Below, in pieces: positions 33,484-45,777 of a stretch of 64,000 nt of DNA (the stretch's first letter is position 1; each line of letters opens with the position of its first letter). The stretch lies in the NCBI GenBank assembly GCA_963777735.1, contig CAVZRQ010000008.1:1736001-1800000 (forward strand). The letters run 5' to 3'. The DNA comes from ZC4RG30 sp963777735 (GTDB lineage Bacteria; Pseudomonadota; Gammaproteobacteria; Steroidobacterales; Steroidobacteraceae). The translations under genes and the position numbers were made by a program. The notes under the pieces were generated by a model. It ran no database searches. It was not told where the DNA came from and worked only from the letters and a program-made list of their open reading frames with translations.

Positions 33484-36009
33484 TCAGCTCCGCCTGGGTC
33501 GCAGCCCGCGCACGGGCTCTGCTTCCAGCGGATTCTCCGGCCAGTAGTGGCGCGGATAGCGCCCGCGCATGTCCTTGCGCACCTCGGCGTAACTGCCGCG
33601 CCAGAAACCGGCGAGGTCGCGCGTGATCTGCATGGGCCGGCGCGCAGGCGACAGCAGTTTCAGCGTAACGGCCACGCGGCCGCCCGCGATGCGCGGTGTA
33701 TCGGCAAGGCCGAACACTTCCTGCATGCGCACTTCGATGCAGGGTGCATTGTCGTCTTCATAGTCGACGGTGACGCGCGTGCCGGTGGGAACCGTCAGCT
33801 GCGTGGGCGCGAATTCATCCAGCAGTTTGCGCTGCGCATGGGTGTAGCGGGAGAGCAGCGCCTCGGTGAGTTTCGCGCCACCCAGCTGCTCCAGCCGGTT
33901 GATGCCCTGCAGCCAGGGGCCGAGCCACTGCTCGAGTTCCGCGAGCAGAGTCGCCTCATCGCCCGGCGGCCAATCGACCTTGGCGCCGGCACTGTGCGCG
34001 GTGACGAACTGCAGCCGCGCCCGCAGTCGCGCGCCAGCCTCGCCCCAGGGCAGCGCATCGAGCCCCTGCCGCCGCAGCTGCGCCAGCAATGCCTGCGCGG
34101 CATCTTCGGGCGCGAGCTCCACGCGTCGCTCCTCGATCACCAGTGCGTCGAGACGCCGTACCCGTCGCGCCCGCAACGCGCCGCTGCGCGGATCGGTGTC
34201 GGTCTCCACACGCTCGGTGATCTGGTTCTGCAATGCGGCTTCGAGCTGCTCGCGCGTCAGGGGTGCGCCGAGCCGGATGCGCGCCTCGGCGCCGGCGGCA
34301 TCATCCAGATCCAGCGCCACCAGGAACTGCGCGCTGGTCAGCGTCGAGGCCTGATCGAGCTGGGCACCGCGGCCATTGGCGAGCAGATAACGCTGCCCTG
34401 CAGAACCACCGGAGCCGGCGCGCAGTTGCGCCACGCGATCCGGGTAGGCCCACGCGAGCACGGCGCCAGCGCTGGCATCATCATTGGCATCGCGCGAACC
34501 GGCGCTGCCAAGGCGCTTCGCGAGCTCGCGCACCCGCGCCAGTGCACCCGGATCCACACTGCGCACTTCGCCGCGCAGCAGCTCGAGGCGCGTGCGCATG
34601 TCCGGATCGCGGGCGCCGCGCAGCAGATCGCGCTCCGACAGCAGCGCGGCAAGCCGCGCGGCCAGCCCCTGCTCCGGTGTGCCGCGCGCGCGCACCAGCA
34701 TGTGCGCGAGACGCGGATGCAGGCCGGTGTCGAGCATGGCGCGCCCGGTGGGGGTGATCGCGCCCGCCGCATCGATGGCCTCGAGCCGCTGCAGCAGATC
34801 ACGCGCCTGCGCCAGTGCCGCGGCCGGCGGCGGATCCATCCACTGCATCTGGCTCACATCCCGCGCGCCCCACTGCGCCAGCTCCAGCGCCAGTGGCGCG
34901 AGATCCGAGGTGAGGATTTCCGGTGGAGTCTGCGCAGCCAGCGTCGCCTGCGAACTCTCACCCCACAGGCGGAAGGCTTTGCCCGGCGCTGTTCTGCCGG
35001 CGCGGCCGGCGCGCTGCACCGCCGAGGCCTGCGAGATGCGCGCGGTCACCAGTCGTTCCATGCCGGTGCCCGGATCAAACAGCGAGCGGCGCGCCAGGCC
35101 CATGTCGATCACCACCGTCACACCTTCGATGGTGAGGCTGGTCTCGGCGATGTTCGTGGCGAGGATCAGCTTGCGACGCCCCGCAGCGGCCGGTTGCAGC
35201 ACCTGCTGCTGGGCTTCGATATCCAGCTCGCCATACAGCGCATGGATGTCGAGCCCTGCGCTGCGCGTGTTCTCCAGCAATCCGCGCAGGCGGTGGATCT
35301 CCGGCGAACCAGGCAGGAACATCAATACATCGCCTTCGGTTTCTGCCAGCACCCGCTGCACCTGCGCCGCCAGCGGCTCGATTTCACGCGGCGAGAAATT
35401 GCGCTGCTCCGGCAGCACCGGCAACGCCCGGCCCAGGTACTGCACGGAGACGGGGAACATCCGGCCCGCTGCTTCCACCACCGGCGCATTGCCCAGCCGC
35501 GAGGCCACCGCCGCGGCATCGATGGTGGCCGACATCACCAGCAGGCGCAGCGGCAATCCCAGTGATTCCTGCGCTTCCCGGCACAACGCGAGGCCGAGAT
35601 CGGCATGCAGGCTGCGCTCGTGGAATTCATCGAACAGCACGGCGGCCACGCCTTCCAGCGCCGCATCCTGCTGCAGCATCCGCGTCAGGATGCCTTCGGT
35701 CACCACCTCGAGGCGCGTGCGCGGCCCCACGCGGGTGTCGAGCCGCATGCGATAGCCCACCGTCTCGCCCACTCGCTCGCCCAGACTCTGCGCCATGCGG
35801 CTCGCCACGGCACGAGCCGCCAGCCGGCGCGGTTCGAGCAGCAGGATCTTCTGACCCTTGGCCCAGGCAGCGCCCAGCAGCGCCAGCGGCACCACCGTGC
35901 TCTTGCCGGCGCCGGGTGGCGCCACCAGCACGGCATTGCGCTGCGCAGCCAGTACCGCCAGCAGTTCTGGCAGGACATCTTCAACCGGCAGGCGGGGTGC
36001 TTCGGGCAT
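33484..36009 (-). CDS. hrpB: ATP-dependent DEAH helicase HrpB
   Basis: 841 residues, normal for HrpB. Walker A is APPGAGKSTVVP (30-41), the DEAH box reads DEFHERS, then SATID, the helicase C-terminal ATNIAETSLTIEGV and QRAGRAGRTAPG, and the HrpB-specific C-terminal domain ending RYPRHYWPENP. It is a putative RNA helicase dispensable in E. coli. hemJ follows 17 bases behind it and may share the transcript. Confidence 0.92.
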   Translation of the reverse strand: MPEAPRLPVEDVLPELLAVLAAQRNAVLVAPPGAGKSTVVPLALLGAAWAKGQKILLLEPRRLAARAVASRMAQSLGERVGETVGYRMRLDTRVGPRTRLEVVTEGILTRMLQQDAALEGVAAVLFDEFHERSLHADLGLALCREAQESLGLPLRLLVMSATIDAAAVASRLGNAPVVEAAGRMFPVSVQYLGRALPVLPEQRNFSPREIEPLAAQVQRVLAETEGDVLMFLPGSPEIHRLRGLLENTRSAGLDIHALYGELDIEAQQQVLQPAAAGRRKLILATNIAETSLTIEGVTVVIDMGLARRSLFDPGTGMERLVTARISQASAVQRAGRAGRTAPGKAFRLWGESSQATLAAQTPPEILTSDLAPLALELAQWGARDVSQMQWMDPPPAAALAQARDLLQRLEAIDAAGAITPTGRAMLDTGLHPRLAHMLVRARGTPEQGLAARLAALLSERDLLRGARDPDMRTRLELLRGEVRSVDPGALARVRELAKRLGSAGSRDANDDASAGAVLAWAYPDRVAQLRAGSGGSAGQRYLLANGRGAQLDQASTLTSAQFLVALDLDDAAGAEARIRLGAPLTREQLEAALQNQITERVETDTDPRSGALRARRVRRLDALVIEERRVELAPEDAAQALLAQLRRQGLDALPWGEAGARLRARLQFVTAHSAGAKVDWPPGDEATLLAELEQWLGPWLQGINRLEQLGGAKLTEALLSRYTHAQRKLLDEFAPTQLTVPTGTRVTVDYEDDNAPCIEVRMQEVFGLADTPRIAGGRVAVTLKLLSPARRPMQITRDLAGFWRGSYAEVRKDMRGRYPRHYWPENPLEAEPVRGLRPRRS

Positions 36010-36035
36010 GGCGTGCGCATGATATCTTCCTGCGC

Positions 36036-36413
36036 ATGCATCGCAGCAGACTCGCCGGATTCATCATCGACTGCCAGACGGCAGACCTCGAGAGTGCGGC
36101 GGAATTCTGGAGCCAGGCGCTGGGCCTGCCACTGCGCGGCGATGCCAGCACCGACCCGGGCTACCGGCTGCTGCAGAACGCGCCGGGCGATCTGCACGTG
36201 GAAGTTCAGCGTGTGCAGCATCCGAGTCGCGTGCATCTGGACATCGAGAGTGATGACGTGGAAGCCGAAGCGCGGCGCCTGGAAGCGCTTGGCGCGACGC
36301 GCGTATCCGCCGTGAACACCTGGATCGTGATGGAAGCGCCCACCGGCCAGCGGTTCTGCATCGTGCGGCCGCAGTCGGCCCGCTTCGCGTCCGATGCCAA
36401 CCGTTGGGAATGA
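36036..36413 (+). CDS. VOC-family protein
   Basis: 125 residues starting at ATG 36036. A single VOC module: GFIIDCQTADLESAAEFWSQ, LGLPLRGDAS, HLDIESDDVEAEARRLEALG and a C-terminal GQRFCIVRP strand. It resembles small glyoxalase-like proteins of unknown substrate. It is read divergently from hrpB across 26 bases and followed closely by the metallopeptidase gene. Confidence 0.82.
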   Translation: MHRSRLAGFIIDCQTADLESAAEFWSQALGLPLRGDASTDPGYRLLQNAPGDLHVEVQRVQHPSRVHLDIESDDVEAEARRLEALGATRVSAVNTWIVMEAPTGQRFCIVRPQSARFASDANRWE

Positions 36414-36425
36414 GGGAGCACACCT

Positions 36426-37295
36426 ATGCGTTGGCGTGATGGACGTCGCAGTGACAATGTCGAAGACATGCGGGGCCGCGGTGGTGGCGGCGGCATGGGT
36501 GGTGGTGGTGGCTTCAAGCTCGGCATCGGCGGACTGGTGCTGGCCGCCGCCGCGTACTTCCTGGGTGTGGATCCGCGGCTGATCATGGGCATCATGCAGG
36601 CTACGCAGGGCAGCGGCACCGCGCTCGAATCCGGCCCGGTCGAAACATCCAGGCCCACGGACGAAGGGGGCGACTTCCTCTCCGTGGTGCTCGCCGATAC
36701 CGAAGACACCTGGACCGCGTTGTTCGGTGCGGCCGGCTCGCAATACACCCCGCCACGTCTCCGTCTTTACGAAGGCGGCACACAATCCGGCTGCGGTTCG
36801 GCCACTGCAGATGCTGGCCCGTTCTACTGCCCCGCTGATCAGCGTGTGTATATCGATCTCGCCTTCTTCCGCGAACTCGAACAACGCTTCCAGGCGCCCG
36901 GCGATTTCGCGCAGGCCTATGTGCTGGCGCATGAAGTCGGCCATCACGTGCAGACGATTACCGGCATTTCCGACAAGGTGCGCGCCGCCCAGCAACGTGC
37001 TTCAGAGGAACAGAAGAATGCGCTGCAGGTGCGCATGGAGCTGCAGGCGGATTGTTACGCCGGTATCTGGGCGCATTATGCGCAGCGCACCCGCGATCTG
37101 CTGGAAACCGGTGATGTGGAGGAAGCGCTCGGCGCCGCCGCCGCGGTGGGCGACGACATGATCCAGAAGCGTTCACAGGGTTATGTGGTGCCCGAAAGCT
37201 TCACGCATGGCAGCGCCGCGCAGCGACAGCAGTGGTTTGGCCGCGGCTTTGAAAGCGGCCAGGTCAGCGCCTGCGATACCTTCGCGGCACGATAG
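36426..37295 (+). CDS. YpfJ-family neutral zinc metallopeptidase
   Basis: 289 residues. The N-terminus is a glycine-rich linker (RGGGGGMGGGGGF) before a membrane helix (LGIGGLVLAAAAYFLG). The periplasmic domain has GGTQSGCGSA, FYCPADQRVYIDL, the zinc motif HEVGHH (from His169) and MELQADCYAG providing the third ligand. This is the complete layout of the E. coli YpfJ/KPN_02809 family. The protein substrate is unknown. It lies 12 bases after the VOC gene. Confidence 0.9.
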   Translation: MRWRDGRRSDNVEDMRGRGGGGGMGGGGGFKLGIGGLVLAAAAYFLGVDPRLIMGIMQATQGSGTALESGPVETSRPTDEGGDFLSVVLADTEDTWTALFGAAGSQYTPPRLRLYEGGTQSGCGSATADAGPFYCPADQRVYIDLAFFRELEQRFQAPGDFAQAYVLAHEVGHHVQTITGISDKVRAAQQRASEEQKNALQVRMELQADCYAGIWAHYAQRTRDLLETGDVEEALGAAAAVGDDMIQKRSQGYVVPESFTHGSAAQRQQWFGRGFESGQVSACDTFAAR

Positions 37296-37304
37296 CGGGG
37301 TAAT

Positions 37305-37681
37305 TCAGCTGCTGCGGGAACGCAGCAGCAGGATCGCCAGAGTCAGCCACGCGCCGATCAGCAGCACGCCACCCACGGGGGTGACCAAACCCAGCCACGA
37401 CGGCACACCGGCCAGCATCAGATAGATGCCGCCGCTGAAGCAGACGATGCCCGCGATCAATGCGAGCGCGATGCCGCGCAATCCTCTGACTGCGGTGGTC
37501 TTCATCAACAAGCCAACCAGCAGCAGCCCGAGCGCATTCAACAGCTGGTAGTCCACCGCCGTATCGAGGGATTCGAGCTGACGCGGCGCGAGCACGCCAC
37601 GCAAGGCATGACTGCCCAATGCGCCGATGCCGATGCCTTTTGCCAGCAGCAGCGCGGCAACACCCATCACCCGCTCGGGCT

Positions 37682-37685
<4 letters not shown>
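37305..37685 (-). CDS. DUF423 membrane protein (YgdD family)
   Basis: 126 residues, four membrane helices. The family pattern is GALGSHALRGVLAPRQLESLDTAVDYQ, as two overlapping blocks near 22-48, then FSGGIYLM and TPVGGVLLIGAWLTLA. Function is unknown. Its ATG overlaps the YgiQ stop by four bases, so they are co-translated. Confidence 0.9.
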
Positions 37686-39928
<2,243 letters not shown>

Positions 39929-40028
39929 GCGGCGGGGGCGGTAATTGCCATGCGGCTGCGGGGGCGTAGTTTACCCGCCAAACCCCCTCACCGCCCGGCT
40001 GCATGGCCGCTTAGAATTGCGCCCTACC

Positions 40029-43000
40029 ATGTCCCCCGCCAGCCGCTTCGAGTGCATCCGCATCACGGGTGCCCGCCAGAACAACCTCCGCAATCTGTCG
40101 CTGGATCTGCCGCTGGGCGAGCTGACCGTGATTACAGGGGTTTCCGGCTCGGGGAAGTCCTCGCTGGCCTTCGACACGCTGTATGCCGAAGGCCAGCGCC
40201 GCTACGTGGAGACCTTTTCGCCTTACGCAAGGCAGTTCCTCGACCGCATGGACCGGCCGCAGGTCGACCGCATCGAGGGCATTCCGCCGGCCATCGCCAT
40301 CGACCAGACCAACCCGGTGCGCACCTCGCGCTCGACGGTTGGCACGATGACCGAGATCAACGATCACCTGAAGCTGCTGTTCGCGCGCGCCGGGGTGCTG
40401 CATTGCCGCCAGTGCGGGCAGCCGGTGCACCGCGACACCCCCGCCTCCATCCTGGAATCGCTGCGTACGCGCACCGCAACGGATGATCCGCGCCTGCTGG
40501 TGTGTTTCCAGGTAGCCCGGCCTGCGAACCTGCCCGAGAAGGAACTGCGCGCCCTGCTGGAATCGCAGGGCTATGTGCGCTTCGTGGAAGAACCCGGCGG
40601 CAAGCACACGGTGCTGACGGTGATCCAGGATCGGCTGCGGCTCGGCACTGCCGATGCAGGGCGCGTGGGCGAAGCCATCGAAGCCGCGCTGCGCGCGGGC
40701 CGCGGCCACATGCAGGTGCACAGCCTCGCCGAAGATGGCAGCACCCGCGCCGTGTGGCGTTTCTCCGCGCACCTGCATTGCGCCGAGTGCGACATCTCCT
40801 ATCAGGATCCTTCACCCAGCCACTTTTCATTCAACTCGCCGCTCGGTGCCTGCGAAACATGCAAGGGATTCGGCCGCGTGATCGGCGTCGACTACAACCT
40901 CGTGATCCCGGATCACGCGAAGACGCTGGGCGGCGGGGCCATCAAGCCCTGGCAAACGGCCACCGGCAAGGAATGCCAGGACGACATGGAACGCCATGCG
41001 CCTGCGGCCGGCATTCCACTGGATGCGCCATGGCAGGAACTCACGGCCGCGCAGCAGCACTGGGTTTTGCAGGGCGACGGCAAGAAGGGTCGCAAGCACT
41101 GGTATGGCGTGAAGGGCTACTTCGAATACCTCGAGAGCAAGGCCTACAAGATGCACGTGCGGGTGCTGCTGTCGCGGTACCGCAGCTACACCGAATGCCC
41201 CGCCTGCCATGGCGCACGCTTGAAGCCCGAATCACTGCTGTGGAGACTCGGACCTTACAACGCGCAGTCCCTGACGCTGCTGCCGGTGAGCCGCGCGCGC
41301 GAGTTCTTCGATGGCTTCTCGCTGCCCCCGCCACTGACGGATGCCGACTCCCTGCTGATGCAGGAGATCCGCGCCCGCCTCGGCTATCTGTGCGAAGTGG
41401 GCCTCGGCTATCTGACGCTCGATCGCCAGTCGCGCACGCTTTCCGGCGGCGAAGTCCAGCGCATCAACCTCACCACGGCGCTCGGCACCTCGCTGGTCAA
41501 TACGCTGTTCGTGCTCGACGAACCTTCCATCGGCCTGCATCCGCGCGACATGGGCCGCGTGATCGCGGTGATGCAGAAACTGCGCGATGCGGGCAACACG
41601 CTGGTGGTGGTGGAGCACGATCCGCAGATCATGTTCGAGGCCGACCGGCTGATCGACATGGGCCCTGGCGCCGGCGAGCATGGCGGCGCAATCCTCTACA
41701 ACGGCGCGCCCGCTGGCGTGCTCGGCGCGAAGGGCTCGCTGACTGGCGATTACCTCTCCGGTCGGCGTCGCATCGAACCTGCGGCGCAGGCTAACCCTGA
41801 TACGGCACAGGGCACGCTGGTGCTCGAAGGCGCGAGCCTGCACAACGTGCAGGACGCCACCCTGCGCGTGCCGCTGGGGAAACTGGTCTGCGTCACCGGA
41901 GTCTCCGGCTCCGGCAAGAGCACACTGGTCACCGAGCTGCTCTACCCCGCCCTGCAACGCAGCTTCGGCAAATCTGCCGAATCGAACGGCCAGTTTGCGC
42001 GGATGTCCGGCCACGAGACCCTGCGAGGCGTGACGCTGGTGGATCAATCCCCCATCGGTCGCACCACGCGCTCCAACCCGGCAAGCTTCGTGGGTGCCTT
42101 CGACCCGATCCGCGCGCTGTTCGCCAAACTCCCGGAAGCCGTCGAGCGCAAATACACCGCCGGTACCTTCAGCTTCAACTCCGGCACCGGCCGCTGCCCC
42201 GAATGCGGCGGCAACGGCTTCGAGCATGTGGAGATGCAGCTGCTGGCCGACGTCTACCTGCGCTGCGCGGCCTGCGACGGCAAGCGCTTCCGCGACGAAA
42301 TCCTCGAGCTGCGCATCGAGGGCGCGCAGGGGGGCAAAGCCGACATCGCAGCCGTGCTGGCGTTGACCGTCACCGAGGCGATTGCCTTCTTCGCCAACTC
42401 GCCCGAAGTTTTGAAACGCCTGCAGCCGCTGGCTGATGTGGGGCTGTCCTATCTGCGTCTCGGGCAACCGGTGCCGACGCTGTCTGGTGGCGAAGCGCAG
42501 CGCCTGAAACTGGCGGGACATCTCGCGGACACCGGCGCCACCGAACGCCAGCTGCTGATTTTCGACGAACCCACCACCGGGCTGCATTTCGAGGACATCG
42601 CGCAGCTCATGCGCGCCTTCGGTCAACTCACCGCGCGCGGCCACTCGCTGCTCATCATCGAACACAACCTGGATGTGATCAGCGCCGCCGACTGGCTGAT
42701 CGAGATGGGCCCGGAAGGTGGTGATGCCGGCGGCCGCATCATGGCAGAAGGCACCCCTGCCGCCTTTCGTGCCGGCAGAACCGGGCACACGGGCGCCGCA
42801 TTGGCGACGTATTCGCTGACGGCCGACGCCGTGCGTGACGCCGCCCCCGCCCTGCGTCGTTCGGCGGCGAAGTCCCCACCCCGCTTCATCGAAGTGCGCG
42901 GCGCGCGCGAACACAACCTGCAGGGCATTGATGCGCGCATTCCGCATGGCGCCATGACGGTGGTCACCGGTGTATCCGGCTCAGGCAAATCCACTCTCGC

Positions 43001-45461
43001 CTTCGACATCATCTTCGGCGAAGGCCAGCGACGTTATCTGGAATCACTCAATGCCTACGCACGTCAGTTCGTGCAGCCGGCAGCGCGCGCTGAGGCGGAC
43101 TCCGTCACCGGCATTCCCCCGACGATCGCCATCGAGCAGCGCACCAGTCGCGGCGGCCGCAAGAGCACGGTGGCCACGCTGACCGAGGTGTATCCGTTCC
43201 TGCGGCTGCTGTTCGTGAAGCTCGGCACGCAGCATTGCCCGGATTGCGATCTGCCCATCGAGCCGCTGACGCCGGATGCCATTGCCGCGCGCATTCTCAA
43301 AGAGCACCGCCAGCGCAAGGTGGAAATCTTCGCGCCGCTGGTCAGCGCGCGCAAAGGCATCTACAACGAACTGGCGCGCTGGGCACAGAAGAAGGGCTAC
43401 GAACAGCTGCGCGTCGATGGCAAGCTGGTGCCCACTGCAAAGTGGCCGAAGCTGGCACGCCACAAGACCCACGACATCGAACTGCCGCTGGGCGAAGTGC
43501 TGGTATCGGCGCAGAACGAAGCACGCCTGCGCGCACTGATCGCCACCGGTCTGGATGCCGGCAAGGGCGTGCTCATGCTGCAGTCCGGCAAGGCCGGCAG
43601 CGCCATGCAATCCTTTTCGTCACGTCGCGCCTGCCCGGGTTGCGGCCGTGGTTTTGCGGAAGCCGATCCCCGCCTGTTCTCCTACAACAGCGCCAAGGGC
43701 TGGTGCGAGGGCTGCTTCGGCACGGGCCTTGCGCTGCCCGAGTTCGATGCGGAGCAATCCGGTGAGGAATCCGCCTGGCTGGATCATGAAGCGCAGGGCC
43801 ACACCTGCAGCAGCTGCGATGGCCGGCGGTTGAATCCGCTGGCTCTGGCGGTGAAGTTCCGCGGCCAGTCCATCGCCGATCTCGCCGCGCTTTCGGTGGC
43901 CGACCTCGCCACCTTCCTCGGCAAGCTCAAGCGCTCGACGCGCGAGCAGGCCATCGCCGATGACCTGCTGAAGGAGATCAACGGCCGGCTGCAGTTCCTC
44001 GAGCGGGTGGGCCTCGCCTATCTGTCGCTGGATCGCGCGGCGCCCACGCTCTCCGGTGGCGAGACCCAGCGGCTGCGCCTCGCCGCGCAGCTGGGCTCGA
44101 ACCTGCGCGGCGTCTGCTATGTGCTCGACGAACCCACCATCGGCCTGCATCCGCGCGACAACCGCCTGCTGCTCGATGCCCTGGGCGAACTCGGTCAGGG
44201 TCGCAACACGCTGGTGGTGGTGGAACACGACGAAGAAACCATCCGCCGCGCCGACCATGTGCTGGATCTGGGTCCAGGTGCCGGCAGTCGCGGCGGACGC
44301 GTGGTGGCAGAAGGCACCATGGCGCAGATCCTGCGCTCGCCCGATTCCGTTACCGGCCGCTGCCTGCGCGAGCCGATGCAGCATCCGGACCAGCCGCGTC
44401 GCAGTGTGGTTCGTCGCGGCGCGAGCGCCACGCCGGTGCTGCGCGTGGAAGGCATCAGCCTGCACAACCTGCGCAAGCTGGATGTGGAGCTGCCGCTGGG
44501 TCGCCTCATCGCACTCACGGGTGTATCCGGATCGGGCAAATCGACACTCGCGCTGGACGTGCTGCGACCAGAACTCTCGCGCGCCGTTGCGCGCGACGCG
44601 AAATCGCGCAAGCCGCAGCTCTGCACGGGAATGCAGGGAGCGGAACAGATCGAGCGCGTGCTGGAAGTCGACCAGACTCCCATCGGCAAGACACCGCGCT
44701 CCTGCCCCGCCACCTATGTCGGCTTCTGGGACGCCATCCGCCGCGTGTTCGCGGGCACCACGGAATCCGGCATCCGCGGCTATACCGCGGGCCGCTTCTC
44801 CTTCAACACCGATGGCGGGCGTTGCCCGGCCTGCCTCGGCCAGGGCCTGCGCACGGTGGAGATGAATTTCCTGCCCGATGTGAAAGTGCTCTGCGATGTC
44901 TGCAAGGGCCAGCGTTTCGACGCCGAGACCCTGACCGTGCGCTGGCGCGACAAATCGATCGGCGACGTGCTCGCCATGAGCGTGGACGATGCCGTGGAAT
45001 TCTTCCGCAGCCATCCCGCCATCGCGCATGCGCTGCAGCTGATGCAGGAAGTGGGCCTCGGGTATCTCACGCTGGGGCAGCAAAGCCCGACGCTGTCCGG
45101 CGGTGAAGCGCAGCGCCTGAAGCTGGTCACCGAGCTCGCGCGCATCCGTGTGGTCGTGCCCGGCGCCAAGGGCGCGTTCTACATTCTGGACGAACCCACC
45201 GTCGGCCTGCACATGGCCGATGTCGAACGCCTGATCACGGTGCTGCACCGTCTCTGCGATGCAGGCAACACCGTGCTGGTGGTGGAGCACAATCTGGATG
45301 TGATCGCCCAGGCCGACTGGATCATCGACCTGGGCCCCGAAGCCGGGCCCGATGGTGGCCGGATCGTGACTGCCGGAACTCCCGCGGCCGTGCGCGCCCA
45401 CCGCACCTCGCACACCGGCGCTGAATTGGCCCGCTTCATGGAGCAACGACATGGCACATGA
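40029..45461 (+). CDS. uvrA: Double-length UvrA-type excision ATPase
   Basis: 1810 residues, about twice normal UvrA. The frame is continuous and holds two complete UvrA-like halves. Walker A GVSGSGKS occurs at about 37, 624, 980 and 1498. TLSGGE signatures are near bases 41441, 42480, 44049 and 45093, and DEP Walker B motifs end in GLHPRD, GLHFED, GLHPRD and GLHMAD. Each half has a UvrB-binding-like insert (about residues 130-240 and 1070-1175) and a C-terminal zinc module (CPECGGNGF, CPACLGQGL). It is probably a non-canonical UvrA paralogue in DNA repair or drug tolerance. No LexA box was seen upstream. Gene symbol by family only. Confidence 0.9.
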   Translation: MSPASRFECIRITGARQNNLRNLSLDLPLGELTVITGVSGSGKSSLAFDTLYAEGQRRYVETFSPYARQFLDRMDRPQVDRIEGIPPAIAIDQTNPVRTSRSTVGTMTEINDHLKLLFARAGVLHCRQCGQPVHRDTPASILESLRTRTATDDPRLLVCFQVARPANLPEKELRALLESQGYVRFVEEPGGKHTVLTVIQDRLRLGTADAGRVGEAIEAALRAGRGHMQVHSLAEDGSTRAVWRFSAHLHCAECDISYQDPSPSHFSFNSPLGACETCKGFGRVIGVDYNLVIPDHAKTLGGGAIKPWQTATGKECQDDMERHAPAAGIPLDAPWQELTAAQQHWVLQGDGKKGRKHWYGVKGYFEYLESKAYKMHVRVLLSRYRSYTECPACHGARLKPESLLWRLGPYNAQSLTLLPVSRAREFFDGFSLPPPLTDADSLLMQEIRARLGYLCEVGLGYLTLDRQSRTLSGGEVQRINLTTALGTSLVNTLFVLDEPSIGLHPRDMGRVIAVMQKLRDAGNTLVVVEHDPQIMFEADRLIDMGPGAGEHGGAILYNGAPAGVLGAKGSLTGDYLSGRRRIEPAAQANPDTAQGTLVLEGASLHNVQDATLRVPLGKLVCVTGVSGSGKSTLVTELLYPALQRSFGKSAESNGQFARMSGHETLRGVTLVDQSPIGRTTRSNPASFVGAFDPIRALFAKLPEAVERKYTAGTFSFNSGTGRCPECGGNGFEHVEMQLLADVYLRCAACDGKRFRDEILELRIEGAQGGKADIAAVLALTVTEAIAFFANSPEVLKRLQPLADVGLSYLRLGQPVPTLSGGEAQRLKLAGHLADTGATERQLLIFDEPTTGLHFEDIAQLMRAFGQLTARGHSLLIIEHNLDVISAADWLIEMGPEGGDAGGRIMAEGTPAAFRAGRTGHTGAALATYSLTADAVRDAAPALRRSAAKSPPRFIEVRGAREHNLQGIDARIPHGAMTVVTGVSGSGKSTLAFDIIFGEGQRRYLESLNAYARQFVQPAARAEADSVTGIPPTIAIEQRTSRGGRKSTVATLTEVYPFLRLLFVKLGTQHCPDCDLPIEPLTPDAIAARILKEHRQRKVEIFAPLVSARKGIYNELARWAQKKGYEQLRVDGKLVPTAKWPKLARHKTHDIELPLGEVLVSAQNEARLRALIATGLDAGKGVLMLQSGKAGSAMQSFSSRRACPGCGRGFAEADPRLFSYNSAKGWCEGCFGTGLALPEFDAEQSGEESAWLDHEAQGHTCSSCDGRRLNPLALAVKFRGQSIADLAALSVADLATFLGKLKRSTREQAIADDLLKEINGRLQFLERVGLAYLSLDRAAPTLSGGETQRLRLAAQLGSNLRGVCYVLDEPTIGLHPRDNRLLLDALGELGQGRNTLVVVEHDEETIRRADHVLDLGPGAGSRGGRVVAEGTMAQILRSPDSVTGRCLREPMQHPDQPRRSVVRRGASATPVLRVEGISLHNLRKLDVELPLGRLIALTGVSGSGKSTLALDVLRPELSRAVARDAKSRKPQLCTGMQGAEQIERVLEVDQTPIGKTPRSCPATYVGFWDAIRRVFAGTTESGIRGYTAGRFSFNTDGGRCPACLGQGLRTVEMNFLPDVKVLCDVCKGQRFDAETLTVRWRDKSIGDVLAMSVDDAVEFFRSHPAIAHALQLMQEVGLGYLTLGQQSPTLSGGEAQRLKLVTELARIRVVVPGAKGAFYILDEPTVGLHMADVERLITVLHRLCDAGNTVLVVEHNLDVIAQADWIIDLGPEAGPDGGRIVTAGTPAAVRAHRTSHTGAELARFMEQRHGT

Positions 45462-45750
45462 CATCCAGTGCTGGAAATGCGGCGCCTCGCTCGCGCACCT
45501 GGCCCTGCCTTTTGGTCGACAGGAACGCTGCCGCCAGTGCGACGCCGATCTGCACGCCTGCAAGCTGTGTGGCGAGTTCGATCCGCGCCAGCCGCAGCAA
45601 TGCCGGGAGCCGACGGTGGAGGAAGTGCGCAACAAGGAACGCGCCAACTTCTGCGATCACTACAAGCCGGTTGGAGGTGCCTGGAAGGGCTCGACTTCGG
45701 CCAAGGCGGATGCCGCGCGCTCCGAACTGGAAAAACTGTTCGGCAAATAG
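45451..45750 (+). CDS. Zinc-ribbon protein downstream of uvrA
   Basis: 99 residues. The N-terminus has three CxxC pairs (CWKCGA, CRQCDA, CKLCGEF) as in a treble-clef or double zinc ribbon, then a C-terminal helix. Its ATG lies inside the last 11 bases of uvrA, so translation is coupled. A role with the double UvrA is possible but unproven. A clear terminator follows at once. Confidence 0.82.
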   Translation: MAHDIQCWKCGASLAHLALPFGRQERCRQCDADLHACKLCGEFDPRQPQQCREPTVEEVRNKERANFCDHYKPVGGAWKGSTSAKADAARSELEKLFGK

Positions 45751-45777
45751 GCCCGCGGATAGCGGGCCTTTCTGTCT
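45750..45777 (+). terminator. Intrinsic terminator after the uvrA unit
   Basis: A perfect 7-base stem GGCCCGC/GCGGGCC (45750-45756 and 45762-45768) around GGATA is followed by TTTCTGTCT. It begins at the last base of the zinc-ribbon stop codon and abuts the stop of the convergent SPOR gene. Confidence 0.85.

Noticed and set aside
33547..35565. 672-codon frame opposite hrpB
   Set aside because: No recognisable motif, while hrpB shows complete helicase motifs.
36426..36540. Glycine-rich start of the metallopeptidase as an artefactual frame
   Set aside because: YpfJ-family proteins normally begin with such a glycine-rich linker before the membrane helix.
39929..40028. LexA box upstream of the double uvrA
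   Set aside because: No CTGT-N8-ACAG or close variant was found in this divergent promoter region.
41232..42947. 571-codon antisense frame in uvrA
   Set aside because: Same reason: composition bias opposite a conserved gene.
43620..45647. Long open frame of 675 codons antisense to uvrA
   Set aside because: It mirrors the strongly supported UvrA motifs on the other strand and shows no domain of its own; long antisense frames are common in high-GC DNA.
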